Shown here: piece by piece, positions 22,909-37,000 of the stretch
How positions within the stretch are numbered: the first letter of the stretch is position 1
Layout: every line of letters starts with the position of its first letter
NCBI RefSeq assembly: GCF_008831285.2
Contig: NC_045150.1
Coordinates: forward strand, 4,602,001 to 4,666,000
Length of the DNA stretch: 64,000 bases
Source of the DNA: Nymphaea colorata
Taxonomy: Eukaryota > Streptophyta > Magnoliopsida > Nymphaeales > Nymphaeaceae
Reading direction: 5' to 3'
Translations under genes and position numbers: made by a program
The notes under the pieces: model-generated
Told to the model about the DNA's origin: nothing
Database searches by the model: none
What the model saw: the letters and a program-made list of their open reading frames with translations, nothing else

Positions 22909-25822
22909 TGCAAAACTTCGTCTGTATAGTAGATGCCATCAAGAAGCTAATTTGCATTTAGATATCCATATATAACAAAATCAAGAAAAGAAACCAACCT
23001 CAAAGTTAAGTTGATGGTTTTAGTTCAAAGGGAGGCCCTTTTTTGGGTATTAAACGTCAGTATACAATAGGCTTGGAACATATCATGTAAGGTTTACTTG
23101 GGTTAGGGGACGGGGAAAAGTCAAGATATGAAAAACATTGATGGTTGAGAAAGAAAACATTCCAAACTAAAAAAAAAAATTACAATTTCAACACAAACGA
23201 TCAAGTTTATCCAATTTGATGAACACAAGATAAATGTGTTAATGTGTTATCCTCAAGATGCAAGAAAACCATACTAAATGTGATTCAAACCTACAGACTA
23301 GAAGTATGCATATGAGATCAAAATGTGCATAACTTAAGGACCTCATCCTGGGGTGATTGTCTAAGATTGTTATTGTTAAATAATTATCAAAATTCATTTT
23401 GGAAGGGTTTCAAAACAACGGAAAATGGATTCAAAATCTTGACTTATTCATGGCCTTCTGGCAAGGTTTCGTGGGCATCTATTTTGTGCTTTAAATATGT
23501 GCATTCTCCAGATCAGACTCCCTTTTAGAATTTTGCTAAATTCTGATTTCTAACAGTTTTTACTAGGAATCCCATTTGCCACATTTTATAAAACTAATTT
23601 AGATTATTAAATTGGATTTGAAAGGTAGCATCTTTTGCAACTTCTCCACATACGGTTTTGACATCGAAAGTCTGGTTCACAATCTTCAAAGCCTACTACA
23701 GGGAAAGAATTTTTAATTACTTTTTCATCTTATAAATGTATTTGTATTCACAAATTTTTAGTAAATCATCGGACATCCAAATAAATTCAATCTTGAAATT
23801 AGCTTTAGGACAAACTCAAATTGCACCATGTTGACTTTGAAAACACTTTCCTTGAGAAAATGCCTCTCGAAATGAGTTCAATTTCAGACTTACTTTTGTG
23901 TAATAGAATAAGTTCGGAAAATTATTAATAATGAGCTCTTAATTGAGAACTAGATATTTAATCCTTGACCCACAAAAGACCCTATATCAGATTTAGCTTT
24001 GTTAATGTAATATTTAGAGTTGTCCTTTCAGAATATACTGCATTAACTCGAAGTTTGTTTTGATGAACTGGCCTAAGATGGCTGTCCAACGGGAGCCAAA
24101 AATCCTACCTTGGGATCTTTTCTCGTTTTTTGGCCTACTATATGGTTGGCGAAACAATTTTAGGAAATTGTACATATCATCAAAATATTTTTGCACACTT
24201 TGAGAAGGGTTGTTGCACTAAAAATATTTGAATTATACATGCGACTTTTGTTCATATTGTCCAGACGTTTCAAACTATTTTTCCTTTATATGTTCGTCGA
24301 ATTGGAGAATTTCAAAGTTCCTACCTTGTGTGTGGTGTCCAATAAATGAAGATATGGTTTGAACCAAGTATTAAAGATCTGATTCCACAAATCTATTATG
24401 GTTTAAGTTTTCCATAAACTGTGATTTGAAACAATAAATGTTTGGGCCGATCCTTGCAAAGAAATGATGGCTTGCTTTTACTCCTTTTGACAAAGAAAAA
24501 TGTTTAAAAAATTGGAACCCTACAAAAATTGTATAACTTCACGTACTGATTTAGCGCTCACATAATTCTTGGTATGTGTTTCACCTAAATATGTAATACA
24601 TTCCATTTAAGTTAAGCAAATCCTCTTGGCCATCAGGAACTATGCCAAGTATCTATGAGATTTGGAGGATATATCCAGTCAAATCTGATTGATATTTCAT
24701 CCAAAGTTTGAAGAGCATAAGAGCAACTTCAGAAATCTGCACATACCATTTCGTTAGCCTTCGCACAAATTTCTGAAATATACAGCCTAGATTGTCAACA
24801 CGGGAAAAAACGCATACGGTACATTGTTTGACCAACACCAAACAGTGCAACTTCCACACGTTCTCATGGAATGCCATGAGATTTTGCTCAATCTAAGAGG
24901 ACAGCAAATATGCGCCCCATGGTGCATTAACGTTCACCGTGTCTACCATCACACTATAGGAATATGCACCGTTTGCATGTCCGACCATGTTGTTCACCAT
25001 GTAATTTGCACAGATTGCCTGAGCACGCAATATGATTTGCCTGGATTAGGGAAACGCAAAATATTCGTTAAGTACTTAGTCATTATTTTTCAATCAAGTT
25101 TATCAGAGTTTAAATTTGATTGTTCATGATAGCAATCATTGCACTAAATTTGGTTATTCATTTAGCAATCACTCGTGGAGTCAGAACAGCCAGATCTTGT
25201 ACCTGTCAACTAGTCTCATATCTTTGCTTGTCCAGCAAAACTACAAAACGGAAGTAAGTCATTTCAAAAGCATATTTCCAGAACTAATGAAAGCGCGCCC
25301 ATTTCGAGTAAGTGCCTTCCCCGAAAAATTTGCAAGAGAGTTGGTAAAAACATTTCTTATGGAATTCATATGCCTACAGTTGACCTTTCCACTTGACGGT
25401 TTCCTCCAATTGTCCTTAAAACGTTTCTTTGGGTATAATTTCACAAATTGAAGGATTCAGTTAACATTTAGTTAAGTGGAACCGCAAAAACATCCGAGCA
25501 CTGATATCTGATTAGGCAAAAAAACAGTGATTCTAATTTTAGCCAGAATACTCTCACGGTGGTCTGATGGGGAAAAAACTTCTCACGGTGATCAGGTACT
25601 CTCACTGAAATGCTGAAATAACATCTACCTCATGTAATTATCATTAATAAGAGAATCAGGTTACACTAGGATACACAAATACTCTACTGCAACTCTGAGG
25701 ATGGAAGACAGAGACCTGCAAAATATTACTAAACTAAAAGCTAAGGGTGGGAATAAGCAACTTAAACTGTTTGATCTAAATTAAACCAAAACTAAAGTCC
25801 AACATGCTGAAAAGGACAGTAA
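22909..25822. other. Region downstream of gene B, no gene recognised
   Basis: AT-rich DNA between the CACTA-like candidate and the gene B stop codon. Frames of 74-111 codons occur (24653-25451) but overlap on both strands without any family signature. No exact AATAAA was seen just past the stop. Confidence 0.5.
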
Positions 25823-25936
25823 CTAAGAAGCTGAAAGCACACGGGTGCGATATTCTCCCAGGGCCCATATTGGAAATATATTCCGGTATGCCGCATAACT
25901 GATCATGCAGTTTCTGTTGAAAACACCAATAATTTC
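25823..25936 (-). CDS. Gene B exon 18 and stop codon
   Basis: Acceptor TTGTAG, then [29 protein letters not shown] and a short tail TRVLSAS before TAG at 25823-25825. The C-terminus has the usual plant OSC length. Confidence 0.95.
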   Translation of the reverse strand, partial: EIIGVFNRNCMISYAAYRNIFPIWALGEYRTRVLSAS

Positions 25937-28900
25937 CTACAAGTAAAGAAAAACCAACCAATAAGGAGTAGAAGACTCAAAATAATTTTTTTGCATGTGT
26001 TACAACTAGAAACATCACCTAGCAGATCACATGATAAGATGTGAAAGAAGATTAAGAACCCATTTACTCAGATAAACATTAGAAAGATTACTAAAAATCC
26101 CCTTCACAAATAAGATATTGTAGAAAAGGCTCATGAGATGGCATACCTGCTGAGGAAAATCACCATTTTCCATTTGAGCATTAATTAATACTCTCGCTGC
26201 ACGATGCAGAGGTTCTGGATCTCTCTCAGCCTAACTCCAAAACAAGTTCAGTTATCAAGTACTTCAAATTTGACACGATAATTTCATGTCAGAAAAATAA
26301 ATGACATACATGTTCAAAGGTGAAAGCAAAAACAGCGAGGAAAAATGAAAGCAGTCTTTTCTTGAGTTGCAGTTCTTCAAACGGGCCAACATATGAATAT
26401 CACGAAAGTGCCTTTCTAATCTATTTGATCATCAGTTATTGTAGAAATTTTATTGGCTGCATCATGCCTGGCCTTTATTTTGCATAAACCATGAACAAGT
26501 GTTGTTGATGACTTAATTCAAAATAAACAAGATTATCAATATTTTATGAATTCCATCCATGTCCTGGATATGTTCATAGATAGGAATCCTTCATATTAGT
26601 CAATTTTTGCATTTTGAGGTTTCAATTTTCTAAATGAAACTTTATAAACATTAGTAGAAATTATACATATTTCCATAAACTGGAAGAGATCTTTTTTTCC
26701 CACTTCTGTTAGTTTATCATCCTCCATCCACATCAACATATCCACCAATGGGTCCAAGCCCACCATTCTACTACTATCAGCCCTATCATAACCACAATCA
26801 CTGGAATCACCTTCACCGCTAGCACCTTACTGATATACATTTGGTATATGCATGTGTGTTCTATATACCCACAGTATCTATCATATGTCTGTGTGTGTGA
26901 ATACTATATTATGTGACTATACATTTTTCCCTTGTAATTCTTTTTTCCTTTGTTTACTTTTCTTTATTCTTTAGGTAAATTATTTTTTTTCTTTTTTTTT
27001 TTTGTTTTTGGTCAAGTATAGACTTGACCTTGCTGACCTGGTCGTGTGGCTAGACCAGCATCCCTTTGTTGTATATATCTTGAATCTCTTGCCTTTACTA
27101 AGCAATTTTATTCTTATTAATAAAGCTTTTATTACAAATATGTGTGTAGAGCACTCTCATTGCTTGTCTTGGGACTATTTGTCTAATTATATTTGTGGTT
27201 GCATACTATGGTTGAAGTATGTGTGAGCTTAATGTAAAGAATGCCTTTAATTTAACAACTTGCATGAGACAGTTTACATGCAGCAATCCCCAAGGTTTGA
27301 GGTTCAAGGGCAGTATAGCACGGCTCAAGTTACAAATGGAATATATAGTTTCAAACAAAGCCCTTGTGCATGGTTTCAAAAGTTGTCTGATGATATGTCT
27401 ACAAGAAATGAAATGAAAACTGCAATGTGTCAAGCACATCAAAGTCAATAAACAAAATGTTAAAGGCACTGAGTTTAGCAAGGATTTGAGCCAGAGACTA
27501 AACAATTAGAGCATGTGTTCGTTTAACAATCATGCCCATCCAATAACTAGGTTATACTCTGAATATTATAACACTTGGACACTTTAACAAACACTATCAA
27601 CCAAAGAGCTGAAACATGACTTATAGGATGAATGAACTAAAAAAAGTGAAAAATAAGTAATGGAAAATCTTGGATCAGTAGAAACACAAGAAAAAGCATT
27701 CTATATGCATAGAATGTCACCACACCAATCTTTAAATTTAAGCAGATAGGTCAGAACCAATTATGCAATTTTGAGACACAAAAATAGCATGGAAATGTTC
27801 TAAGATATATCTTGACCACTTAACAGGGTACAAGGGCTAGCAAGGAGAACAAGTTGCTGGTTTTCTAAACAACAACTAACCAGAATCACCAGAATAACAG
27901 AAGCAGTCAAAATATCTATCACAGTGAGCACATTCCCAACACAACCAATTATAGGAAATCTGTAACACAACTAAATCCTGAGTATAGAGCATACCTGTCC
28001 TGCTTCAATCAGTGCAAGCATTGCCCATGCTGTATTGACCACATGCGAACGGTTCCCCTTTAGATTTGAATACACCTAATTCAGTATGCATTATCCAGAA
28101 AGCTTCCATCAGTGTCTACTCAAATACTGGAGAAGGCACTCTTTTTTGCTCAAAGAAAATGAGAATTTTAAATTATGAGCCACCTATTGCACATAGGTAT
28201 GGTTAGAGGTACGGACCATTTTCAAAAACTTGGGTGTGGGGTAATATATATATATATATATATATATACAACATAAAAATATCTATGACAAGTAAACAAC
28301 ATAGAAAACATATGTCAACATAAACAAGGAAACAACATAGAAGATATATACCAACGGCTCTTGCAGCAGTGTGTTTAAAAAACCTATGAAAATTGAAAAA
28401 CTATAAGCTTATGAACAAATTACTTATCAATCTCAAAGTCATCTGCTGCATATATTGCAAAGTTGCAATGGGATGAGGCTGAGCAGCCCCTTAGACAGTC
28501 AAATACAAACCACGACTCAGCATTGTGGAACTGGAATCTATGCCCCAAATGCTGAAACGGAACAAGTCAGTTACAGAAAATAACATAGGAGCATGCACAG
28601 ACACACGTTATCTGAAAAAAAAATGTGGTTGCATACAAATGTAAAAGAGAAAGGGCAGACAATATGATTTTCAAAGAAGAAAAAGAAGAACAGTTGATGA
28701 AGGTCATAGAAGAAGGGCAGACGATTCTAAACCTACCACCGGAAGTAAACGGATAGACTCTTGGATGACAGGAGACTGCCGGAAAAAAAAGAAGCTTAAG
28801 TATGAAGCTTCAACAAAAAAAGCCCAAATCAGTGGACGGAGAAGTCGCTGAACAACAGCAGCTGCATCGCTCTTCGCCGGAGACATTGCCTCTCGCCAAA

Positions 28901-31900
28901 AACTGCCGGAAACCAATTGACGGAGCAGCCAACGTCGCCAGAGAACTCCATAGCCACTGCTGCTGTGGGTAATGCCTAGAGCCCTTGATAAAAGTCAAGG
29001 TTTCTGCATTTTGTTTAAAAGTTCACAAAAAAAGGAAAACAGAAGCCCTAATTTAAAGACGGTTTTGGACTCGGTCAACTTTTACCGAGTCCGAAAAATA
29101 CCAGAGACGTACCTGGGTACATTGATCGTATCCGGTATGGTCAAACACGTACCTCAGCCACACCCAATGCGTACCGGTACCCATAATTGTACTGCTCCTT
29201 GTGACAGAGTGAGCTACATAATTGGGAAGAAATTTATGTATCTGGACTTAAATTTCTCTAGAGACTCGCTTAACGAGAAATTAGGTCCTGGCAGACAGCA
29301 ATACTTATGTTTGGCAGCCTAAATCACTCTATCGATATATTGTCGAGCTGCTTATATATTTTCATAAGAGCGGCTAATGTTTCCTAAATATCCTTGTCAG
29401 TTTCATTTTGGACAGTAAGCCAAAAATAGACCAGGTGACATGAAAAATGCCCTGCTGAGGAAAAATTGATTTAGGTACAAGCAAATTCCATATGAACACT
29501 TGTATAAGGAGCTTAAGGGGTTGCTCTTTTGTTGGAGAAAGGAAAAACTTTCCCTGAAAATGTGGGACCTATGCATTTGAAGATCCATAGTCAGATCATT
29601 TTCAGAAAGGCCCTTTCACCTGAAAAAGACAAAAAGTTTGACCCTCAAAAATGTTCACCTATATTTTGCCTAAACAGAGGCTCTTCCCATTTAGAAACTC
29701 TTGTCAACAACAGAATTAGCATGAAAAAACCATCCTGCGAATATAATTGCATTCACTGAGAGCTGGTAGTGAAAAACCAGCATTATGATATAAAACCTAG
29801 CTTGGTCAGTCCTATAATAACATTCCGGACAGTATCTTCCTCCAATATCATAGATCAACAGTGACGTACAGACAAATCATGAGTCCATAAATTTCAATAT
29901 TGAAAAATTTGAAGTTATACAAAAATGAAATCTTATTTTCTGAATACAGTGAAACTAGAAGGTCAAACAAGAAAATTAGACTATTCATAGTATTAAACCA
30001 CCTGCTGTATAGTCAACAACTATGGTCTACCTACTTAGGAAAACTCATCTTTTTGAGAGATCAAGCATATTCCTTGTACTTGAGCAACATAATTGTGTTA
30101 TCTTTTTGGCATAACTAAAATCAATTTAAATGATTGACCATAGGAAAATAAGCTCAAATCATGCATACAGTAAAAAGTAATTGATTCTGTACTACAATTT
30201 AGGTCACCAGATTGAAAAGATAATTTCTGCCGTTGTATGCCAAATGATAGCCACGAATGTACTGATGGCTGGATGAATCATATGGAAAAGCCCACCAAAT
30301 TATTCATGAGGTTAACTGAATAATCACAAGCTCTGGGACAATTCTGTCATATTCATAAGTCTTGGAAACATAACAATTAGATACACTTGATGTCAAGAAA
30401 GGATCTTACCTTGTCCTGGGAAGAAAGGTAACTTTCACCCCAACCTCCAGATGGTAGTTGTTTCGCTAACAAAAACTCACATGCTTTTCGGATTCCAAAG
30501 CAATTCTGGTAGGTCATGCCACCAGCCACCAGCCCCTTAACACCAAACCATAAGCCGTATGTGAAGCAGACACCCCAACTACCATACCTATATCATGAGT
30601 ACAATTGATGAGTCTCAAATTGTTACGTTGGTAAAGATCACAACTATAAATTTCATCAAAAAGTTCATTTCCATTCCAATTGAAAAATGTTAACTACCCA
30701 TTATTGAATGGTAGAGCGTTGTCACAAATATTGTGTTTTGTTCGAAAAAAACACGATAAATACATTAAATATAAGTCAGCTGTATAAAACGTCAATAAAA
30801 CGCATCTTTTTCAAAAAGACGTCAGAAAATTTAAAAAAAAAAAAGCAAAAATATGCACTTTTTTCGCATCTTTTTTGCGCTTTTTTACTGGATGTTAGAT
30901 TTTTTTTTGAAGTGTTCAGCCAAACTGTGAGTTTCTATCTTTTAAATGTATTACATAAGAGAGAGAGGTGATTAACCAGAACATTAAGCATAATAAAGAA
31001 GAGAGTGCTGAATGGTGCATGTAGTAATGAAGATTAATTATGTAATAAAGAGAAGAGAGAGATGGATTACAGAAAATTAGTAGCAATAAAGAAGAAAGGG
31101 AGAGAGAGCCCAGCTGCTCCTACGAAACCCCTAACCCATATCACTAACTCCTTCATTAACTCAGCCTTCATATCATGTCGCTGAATAAATTGGGTCTAGC
31201 ATGGAGACCAACAAAATCTATTATTTCCTAAATCTTACATATGACTATTATTTGCTTTTAATGTACTACTTTTCACCCACATACTATCATGTTTATGATT
31301 TTATCTAATCACTTTTCAAAGTCTAATTATTAGTTTTTTTATTTATTGTACTTTTACATAATTTTTAGGATTTTTTAATTTACTTAAAAATTTCTCAAGA
31401 TTTTCCCGAGATATATAATTTTTCCCTATTATACCCGAGAAATAACTCGCCGTATAATACCCATACATGATATATGTGACAATGGTAGAGAGACATTTTG
31501 AGGAAGAAAACTTGATTTTTCTTGTGGCCTTCTGATTCCATTACTTTCTTCTTGCCCATGCCATTTTTCTTTTGACAAATGTGACACAAGTTCATCCTTT
31601 TGTTGGAAAATTTTAGAAAGCACAAAAAATATTATTTTCCTTTTGAGAACTTAAACAACAGAAAATATAAAGGTGAATAACTTTTAAGAGGAAAGTTTTC
31701 AAACATTAAAATTAAAAAGCAGCACAAATCTTGTCCGTTTCTACAAAAGAAAGCTCTCCTTGCAAATCAAGATACTTTGAAAACAAAGAATGGAATAGTT
31801 TCATGTTGGCATTTTTTCAGAATATTGTGATTTTTTCCTTTCTGTTTTTCTTCATTTTTCGAATTTTCACTTTTTTTCCAAAATTGGTGATAAAAAGTAG

Positions 31901-32300
31901 TGAGAATCCCTGAAATTTATCATTTCAATCAAGTTGTTGTGTATGAATATTGGAGAAGGAACATTCATCAAACCAACAATATACACTCTGATTTTCAAAA
32001 TTTCTTACATTTTTTATTATTTATTGAGATTTTTGTAAATGGGGGTAAAAATGGAATTTGGGGCCATAGGGGTAGCTGGGAGTGAATCTATACCCATCCA
32101 TCCCAAAAACAGGTTTTTATGCATATAAAAATGCACACAAATTCCTAATTATAAATATTAGAGTATGAAGGCAAAAATGGAAATTTAGACCACACTGAGT
32201 CTAAATTGGAATAGATTGATGATTGATGAACCTTAAAAGCCTCGTTAAGGAAAAAAAATCAGATTTCCAGGTTAGGAACTAAAAAGAAGATTTGAAACTG

Positions 32301-32334
<34 letters not shown>

Positions 32335-33978
32335 CACATTTGTAAAAAGTATATAACATAAATATAAATAAATATATATATACACACACACACACACACA
32401 TATAGAGAAAGGTCATTTTGAAAATAGATTTTTTGAAAAAAGGAGAGGCAGCAGAGGGATGTGATATAAATTGGTGCTTTAGGGAAAGTTTGAGATATTT
32501 TTCTGCATTGAGGGTGGAGAAAAGAAAAAGTAAAAAAAAAAAGAGAAGCTATGTTACGCTGTTGTAGCAGCAGCGTAGGAAAAAGAAGGAAAGAAGGAAA
32601 GGATAAAACAGAACTATCAGAGAAAAAACAAAAAGAAAGAAGAAAGGGGGACGAAAGAGTGAAAGGAGGGAGAAAGGGAGAGAGGGGGCTCTGACCTTTC
32701 AGCCATCATAGGGCAAGGAAAAAAAAAAATTAAAAAAGAGAGGGAAAAGAAAAAAGTGTGCTGCATGGCAGCAGCAGAGGAGAGAAGAGAAGGGGAAAAG
32801 AGAGAAGAGGGACAAGAAAAAAAAAACCAGAGAGAAGGAAAGTACATACATACATACCTACACACAGAGATCATAGCCACAAATATCATTTTTGGGTTTT
32901 AAATAGCAAGGTGTTGTAGGGGCATAAAACAGCAAAGTTCTTTTTGAGGGGATGAAAAGGGAAAAGTTTTGGTAAATTTTGAAACAATTAATCTTTTGAC
33001 AAGAACAAGAAAGGTGGCCAAAATCTTAAAACTAAAATGCAGAAAACATGAAAATAAAAATCTGTAACTAAAAATTGCAAAAACCACAAAAAAAACAGTG
33101 AAAAAACATGAGGAAAAGGGAAAAGGGGGAAAATGCAAATAAAACGTGTCTTTTTCTTTTCTTTTCTTTTTAAATGAGTTTTTTGTGTTTCATTTTGCTT
33201 ACTAGTTTTTAATGTTTTAGATGTGTCTTTTTAATAATATGTATTTTCTATGGCTGACTCTGACTTTGTGGAAGTCCACTGGACAGCCCATCAGGGCCAT
33301 GGTGCTGTCCAGTTTTGAAATTTTTATATTTTTTCATTCCATTTTCTCTCACACCTAGCCTCTCTCCCTCCCTCCCACCGCCATGGTGTTCCTCTCCCCT
33401 TTCCTCCGCCATCAACGCATCCACCCCCTCCAACGGCCACGAGCCACCGGCCTCCTCTCACCAGCAGGCCATTGGAGGGGATGGGATGAATACCTTAATG
33501 GAGGAGGGAAGGGAAGAAGGACGCCCCCCACCCCCCTTCCAACCCTCTCTTTTCCCTTTCTTAGTTTCCCTCCTTCCTCCCTCCGTGCTATGGCATTTGG
33601 CCGCCTCCGACAGCAGTCGCTCTTCTGCGCCGGTACCGTCACCACCACCCTCCTGTTGTTGGTGTCCTCCTGTTGTCGAGCAGAACGTGCAAGGGGAAAC
33701 CAAAAGAATCCCCCTCCCTCCTCCCCACCATGGCATCCGGGTGCCACCGTCCTCTGGCCGGCACCTACTGCCTGCTAGAGGATGGTGGTAGCCGTCAAAG
33801 GGTGGCCAGGCACCATCGTGGAGGAGGGAGGGGGAATCAGACATGGTGGTGGGAGGAGGGTAGAGAGGGTCAGGGAGAGGGAAAGCAATGAAAAATAATT
33901 TTAAAAAAAAATCTAGACAGCATCAAGGGCCATCAACTCAGATGATCAGACTCATTACACATACATACACACACATCA

Positions 33979-34040
<62 letters not shown>

Positions 34041-37000
34041 GTGATATGTGAATCTCCAATATAATATGCTCCACTGTAAAATAATGTTCTATTGTGCTAG
34101 ATAGAATAGTGTTTTACAATAATGCACATCCCTCAAGGGTCTATAAGAGGGCTGGTTATCTGTCATATGATGAATAAGTTTGGGGACCTGTTGGGCTTTC
34201 AGGGACCTGGCCAAGGTCGGGCTGGGCTGGGGCCGTAAAAATGGCCTCAGGCCAGATTGGGCCTAACAAGAATTGGACCAGCCTCGAGCCCGAGTTCGGG
34301 TTGACATTGGACGGTGCCGAGCCAGGCCCGATACAAATATTTTTATTAATTTAAAATATGTTTTTACACATTTTTCTTACTATATATACATAACATAAAT
34401 ATTTTAAATTTTTTTATTAAAATTGAACCGAGCTGGGCCGAGGATCGGGCTGCCAAAATGGCCTGGGCCCAACTTCGAATCGGGCGGACCCGGCATGGCC
34501 AAGCCCAATGCCCACCTTCTGTTGTTATTTCATTTTCAAGTCCCAGTAACTTCGGGCAGGATAGCATATTGGAGGACACAGGTCAAATCTTATCGGCGAA
34601 GATTGTTTTGTGTGTCGGCACATCATTTTTTGTGTTCGCCTTTTGTTATTAACGTGAACTTTTTGAATACATTTGTTTTGTATGAAAGGATCTGTAGAGG
34701 CATGTTTGCATGTAATGAAACTGAAAGACCTTTGATCGAAGACTTGTCATAGCTCCAAGGGATCCGTTGCATTTTCGTGTATATATATAAAAAAAAGAGT
34801 TAAAATTTAAGGTGTGACAGAACCACTTGGCATCATGAGATCCCAAATACATTATATGAACAATTAACAAATTCTCTAAGAAATATACATCACATATATG
34901 TATGTACTTGTGTGAATGTGCATGTATAATAGACCTCTGGCTATTAATTATCATTATTTTACTTAGTTAATCAAACATATTTGTCTTAAATATCTCATTA
35001 CTGAGTATAAACTTAGACAACCTTTGACGGGTAAAAAATACAAATAGGAAGTTTTAAAAGCACCTTATGGTTGGTAGTAACAGAAAAGGTACGCTGTTAT
35101 TGTTATGAGCATAACTATCATAAGATACTTTCTGTTAAGAACTTAAGCCAGCTATGATAGGAGTGGAAAATTTTAACATGTTACCCTCTTAGGAATTGCA
35201 AGAACCACAACTAACGTTTGAACACTTTGTTTTTAAAATATCTTCAAAACACACAATAATAATGAGAGTTGAAACTTGAAACCATGCCTAATTTCTATGA
35301 CTCTCAAAAGTGTAATGCTCACACGTACTATAAAAGAAATAGCTAAGTGATTTAGACATGATTGAACATGCATTAATGATATCAGATATACTTGAAGAGC
35401 TTGATGCAAAAATAATGAGGACAAAAACTTATTTGAGTGTATCGATCTATTTATCTCAGCAACTTAGGCTAACAATAACAAGGTTTCAATCAGAACAATA
35501 ACCAATTACCTTTTGATAATGTTGATAGTTTAGTTGCTATAAATATCATCCAGGTTAGGTCTATCTTAAGAACCAAATAATGCTCACAAAAAAAAATAAT
35601 GATTCTTTAACTTCAAGCCTCCTGGTATCTTAAAAACGAAGTGTGGAAGAAGTGGCAAGAACTCACCATGATCCATCCGGTAACTGTATCTTTTGTATGA
35701 AATGAACACCTTTTGAAATACAAGCTTTAATATCTTCCTTCCGATGGCCAGGATATACCTTTCTAAAAGCTGTTAAAGCTTGAACAGCAGCTGAAGTGCA
35801 CTCTACATATCTGAAGAGAAACTTGAAGTTGTTAGCACACAATAAATTATTACCCAGCAGATTGTAGTGACCAAAACATGGAATCAGAAAACACTCACGG
35901 GTAATCAATAACTATGTCACCAAATGTTTCAGCTGGATTGATCAGCTGAAAAAGAGAAAGGATTCATCAGGTTTTTAGAAATCCTAGAATGTGAAACCAA
36001 ACAAAAGCAAGCATACCATATTAATCACCATTGGTGATTAATATGGTATGCTTGGATTCACCATGATGTTACAACTAATAATTGCATGAGGCTATCTGTA
36101 ACTGAACAAATTCTCAAGGATCCTATATTCCTATTTATATTTGTTAGCAAAAGAAAAAAAATTTACACCTTGCAGGTTGCCAACATACCCTAGGTAACAC
36201 AGCAGAGAGCTGGAAAAAGAAAATACACCATTTCCTATGGCATACATTGATTAAGTTAAGAGAACTAATCTTTGATTAACCTCGAAAGAATCCCTAACTC
36301 CTCTTTATATAGACTAGAGGAGAGGGATAAGTTACAAGAAAGTCATTAAAAGAAACATTATTACACAAGTGCCCTCTCAAGCCTAATACTGAGTATAAAC
36401 CATTGTCACAAAAAACGCCGTTATTTTATAAAAAACGCGTATTATACGTTAAAAACGTTTTTACCGTATAAAACGGGAATAAAACGCGTTTTTTTCAAAA
36501 AAACGTTTAAAAATAAAAGACGCGTATAAAACGCGTTTTATACCCGTCTTCCACGTTTTTTAAGACATATGTTTTTAAAAGAAATGGCACGCGTGTAATA
36601 TTTGTAAAAGAATTGGTTTTTTGTAACTTGGATGCTCCTTTTAATGGCAAAAACGTCTTTTTAAAGGATGGCATGCGTGTAATATTTGTAAACGAATTGG
36701 TTTTTTTTAACTTGGACGTTCCTTTTAATGGCAAAAATGTCTTTTTAAAGGATGGCACGCATGTAATATTTGTAAACGAATTGGTTTTTTTAAACTTGGA
36801 TGCTCCTTTTAATGGCGAAAACGTCTTTTTAAGAGCGAAAACGTCTTTTTAAGAGAGAAAGGGGCTTATTAACTTCCCGCCATCCTCTCCTTTTTCCGTT
36901 TTTGATTTTCTCATTTCCCGCCTCTTGCTGGAGTTCACTTGCGAGGGGAAGGGGAAGAATTTATTAACTTTAAACTTTATTTTCAATTTCAACTTTATTT

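Larger units (their letters stand above)
30588..35666 (-). other. Gene B intron 14
   Basis: This 5.1-kb intron holds a MITE (30717-31484), AT and CA microsatellites near 32300-32402, a purine-rich tract (32450-32880), a GC-rich element candidate (33240-33965), a long AT tract and a GGGCC-rich element candidate. No OSC exon is missing here, since exon 14 joins exon 15 exactly. Confidence 0.8.

Noticed and set aside
24653-25451. Frames of 74-111 codons downstream of gene B
   Set aside because: They overlap on opposite strands and match no known family; no splice-linked continuation was found.
27000-27200. Possible LINE 3' end before the Copia fragment
   Set aside because: Only a T-rich run and an AATAAAG-like signal are visible; no endonuclease or LINE reverse transcriptase is found.
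33315-33891. 158- and 131-codon frames rich in Pro and Ser
   Set aside because: Low-complexity CCTCC sequence open in many frames, with no family signature.
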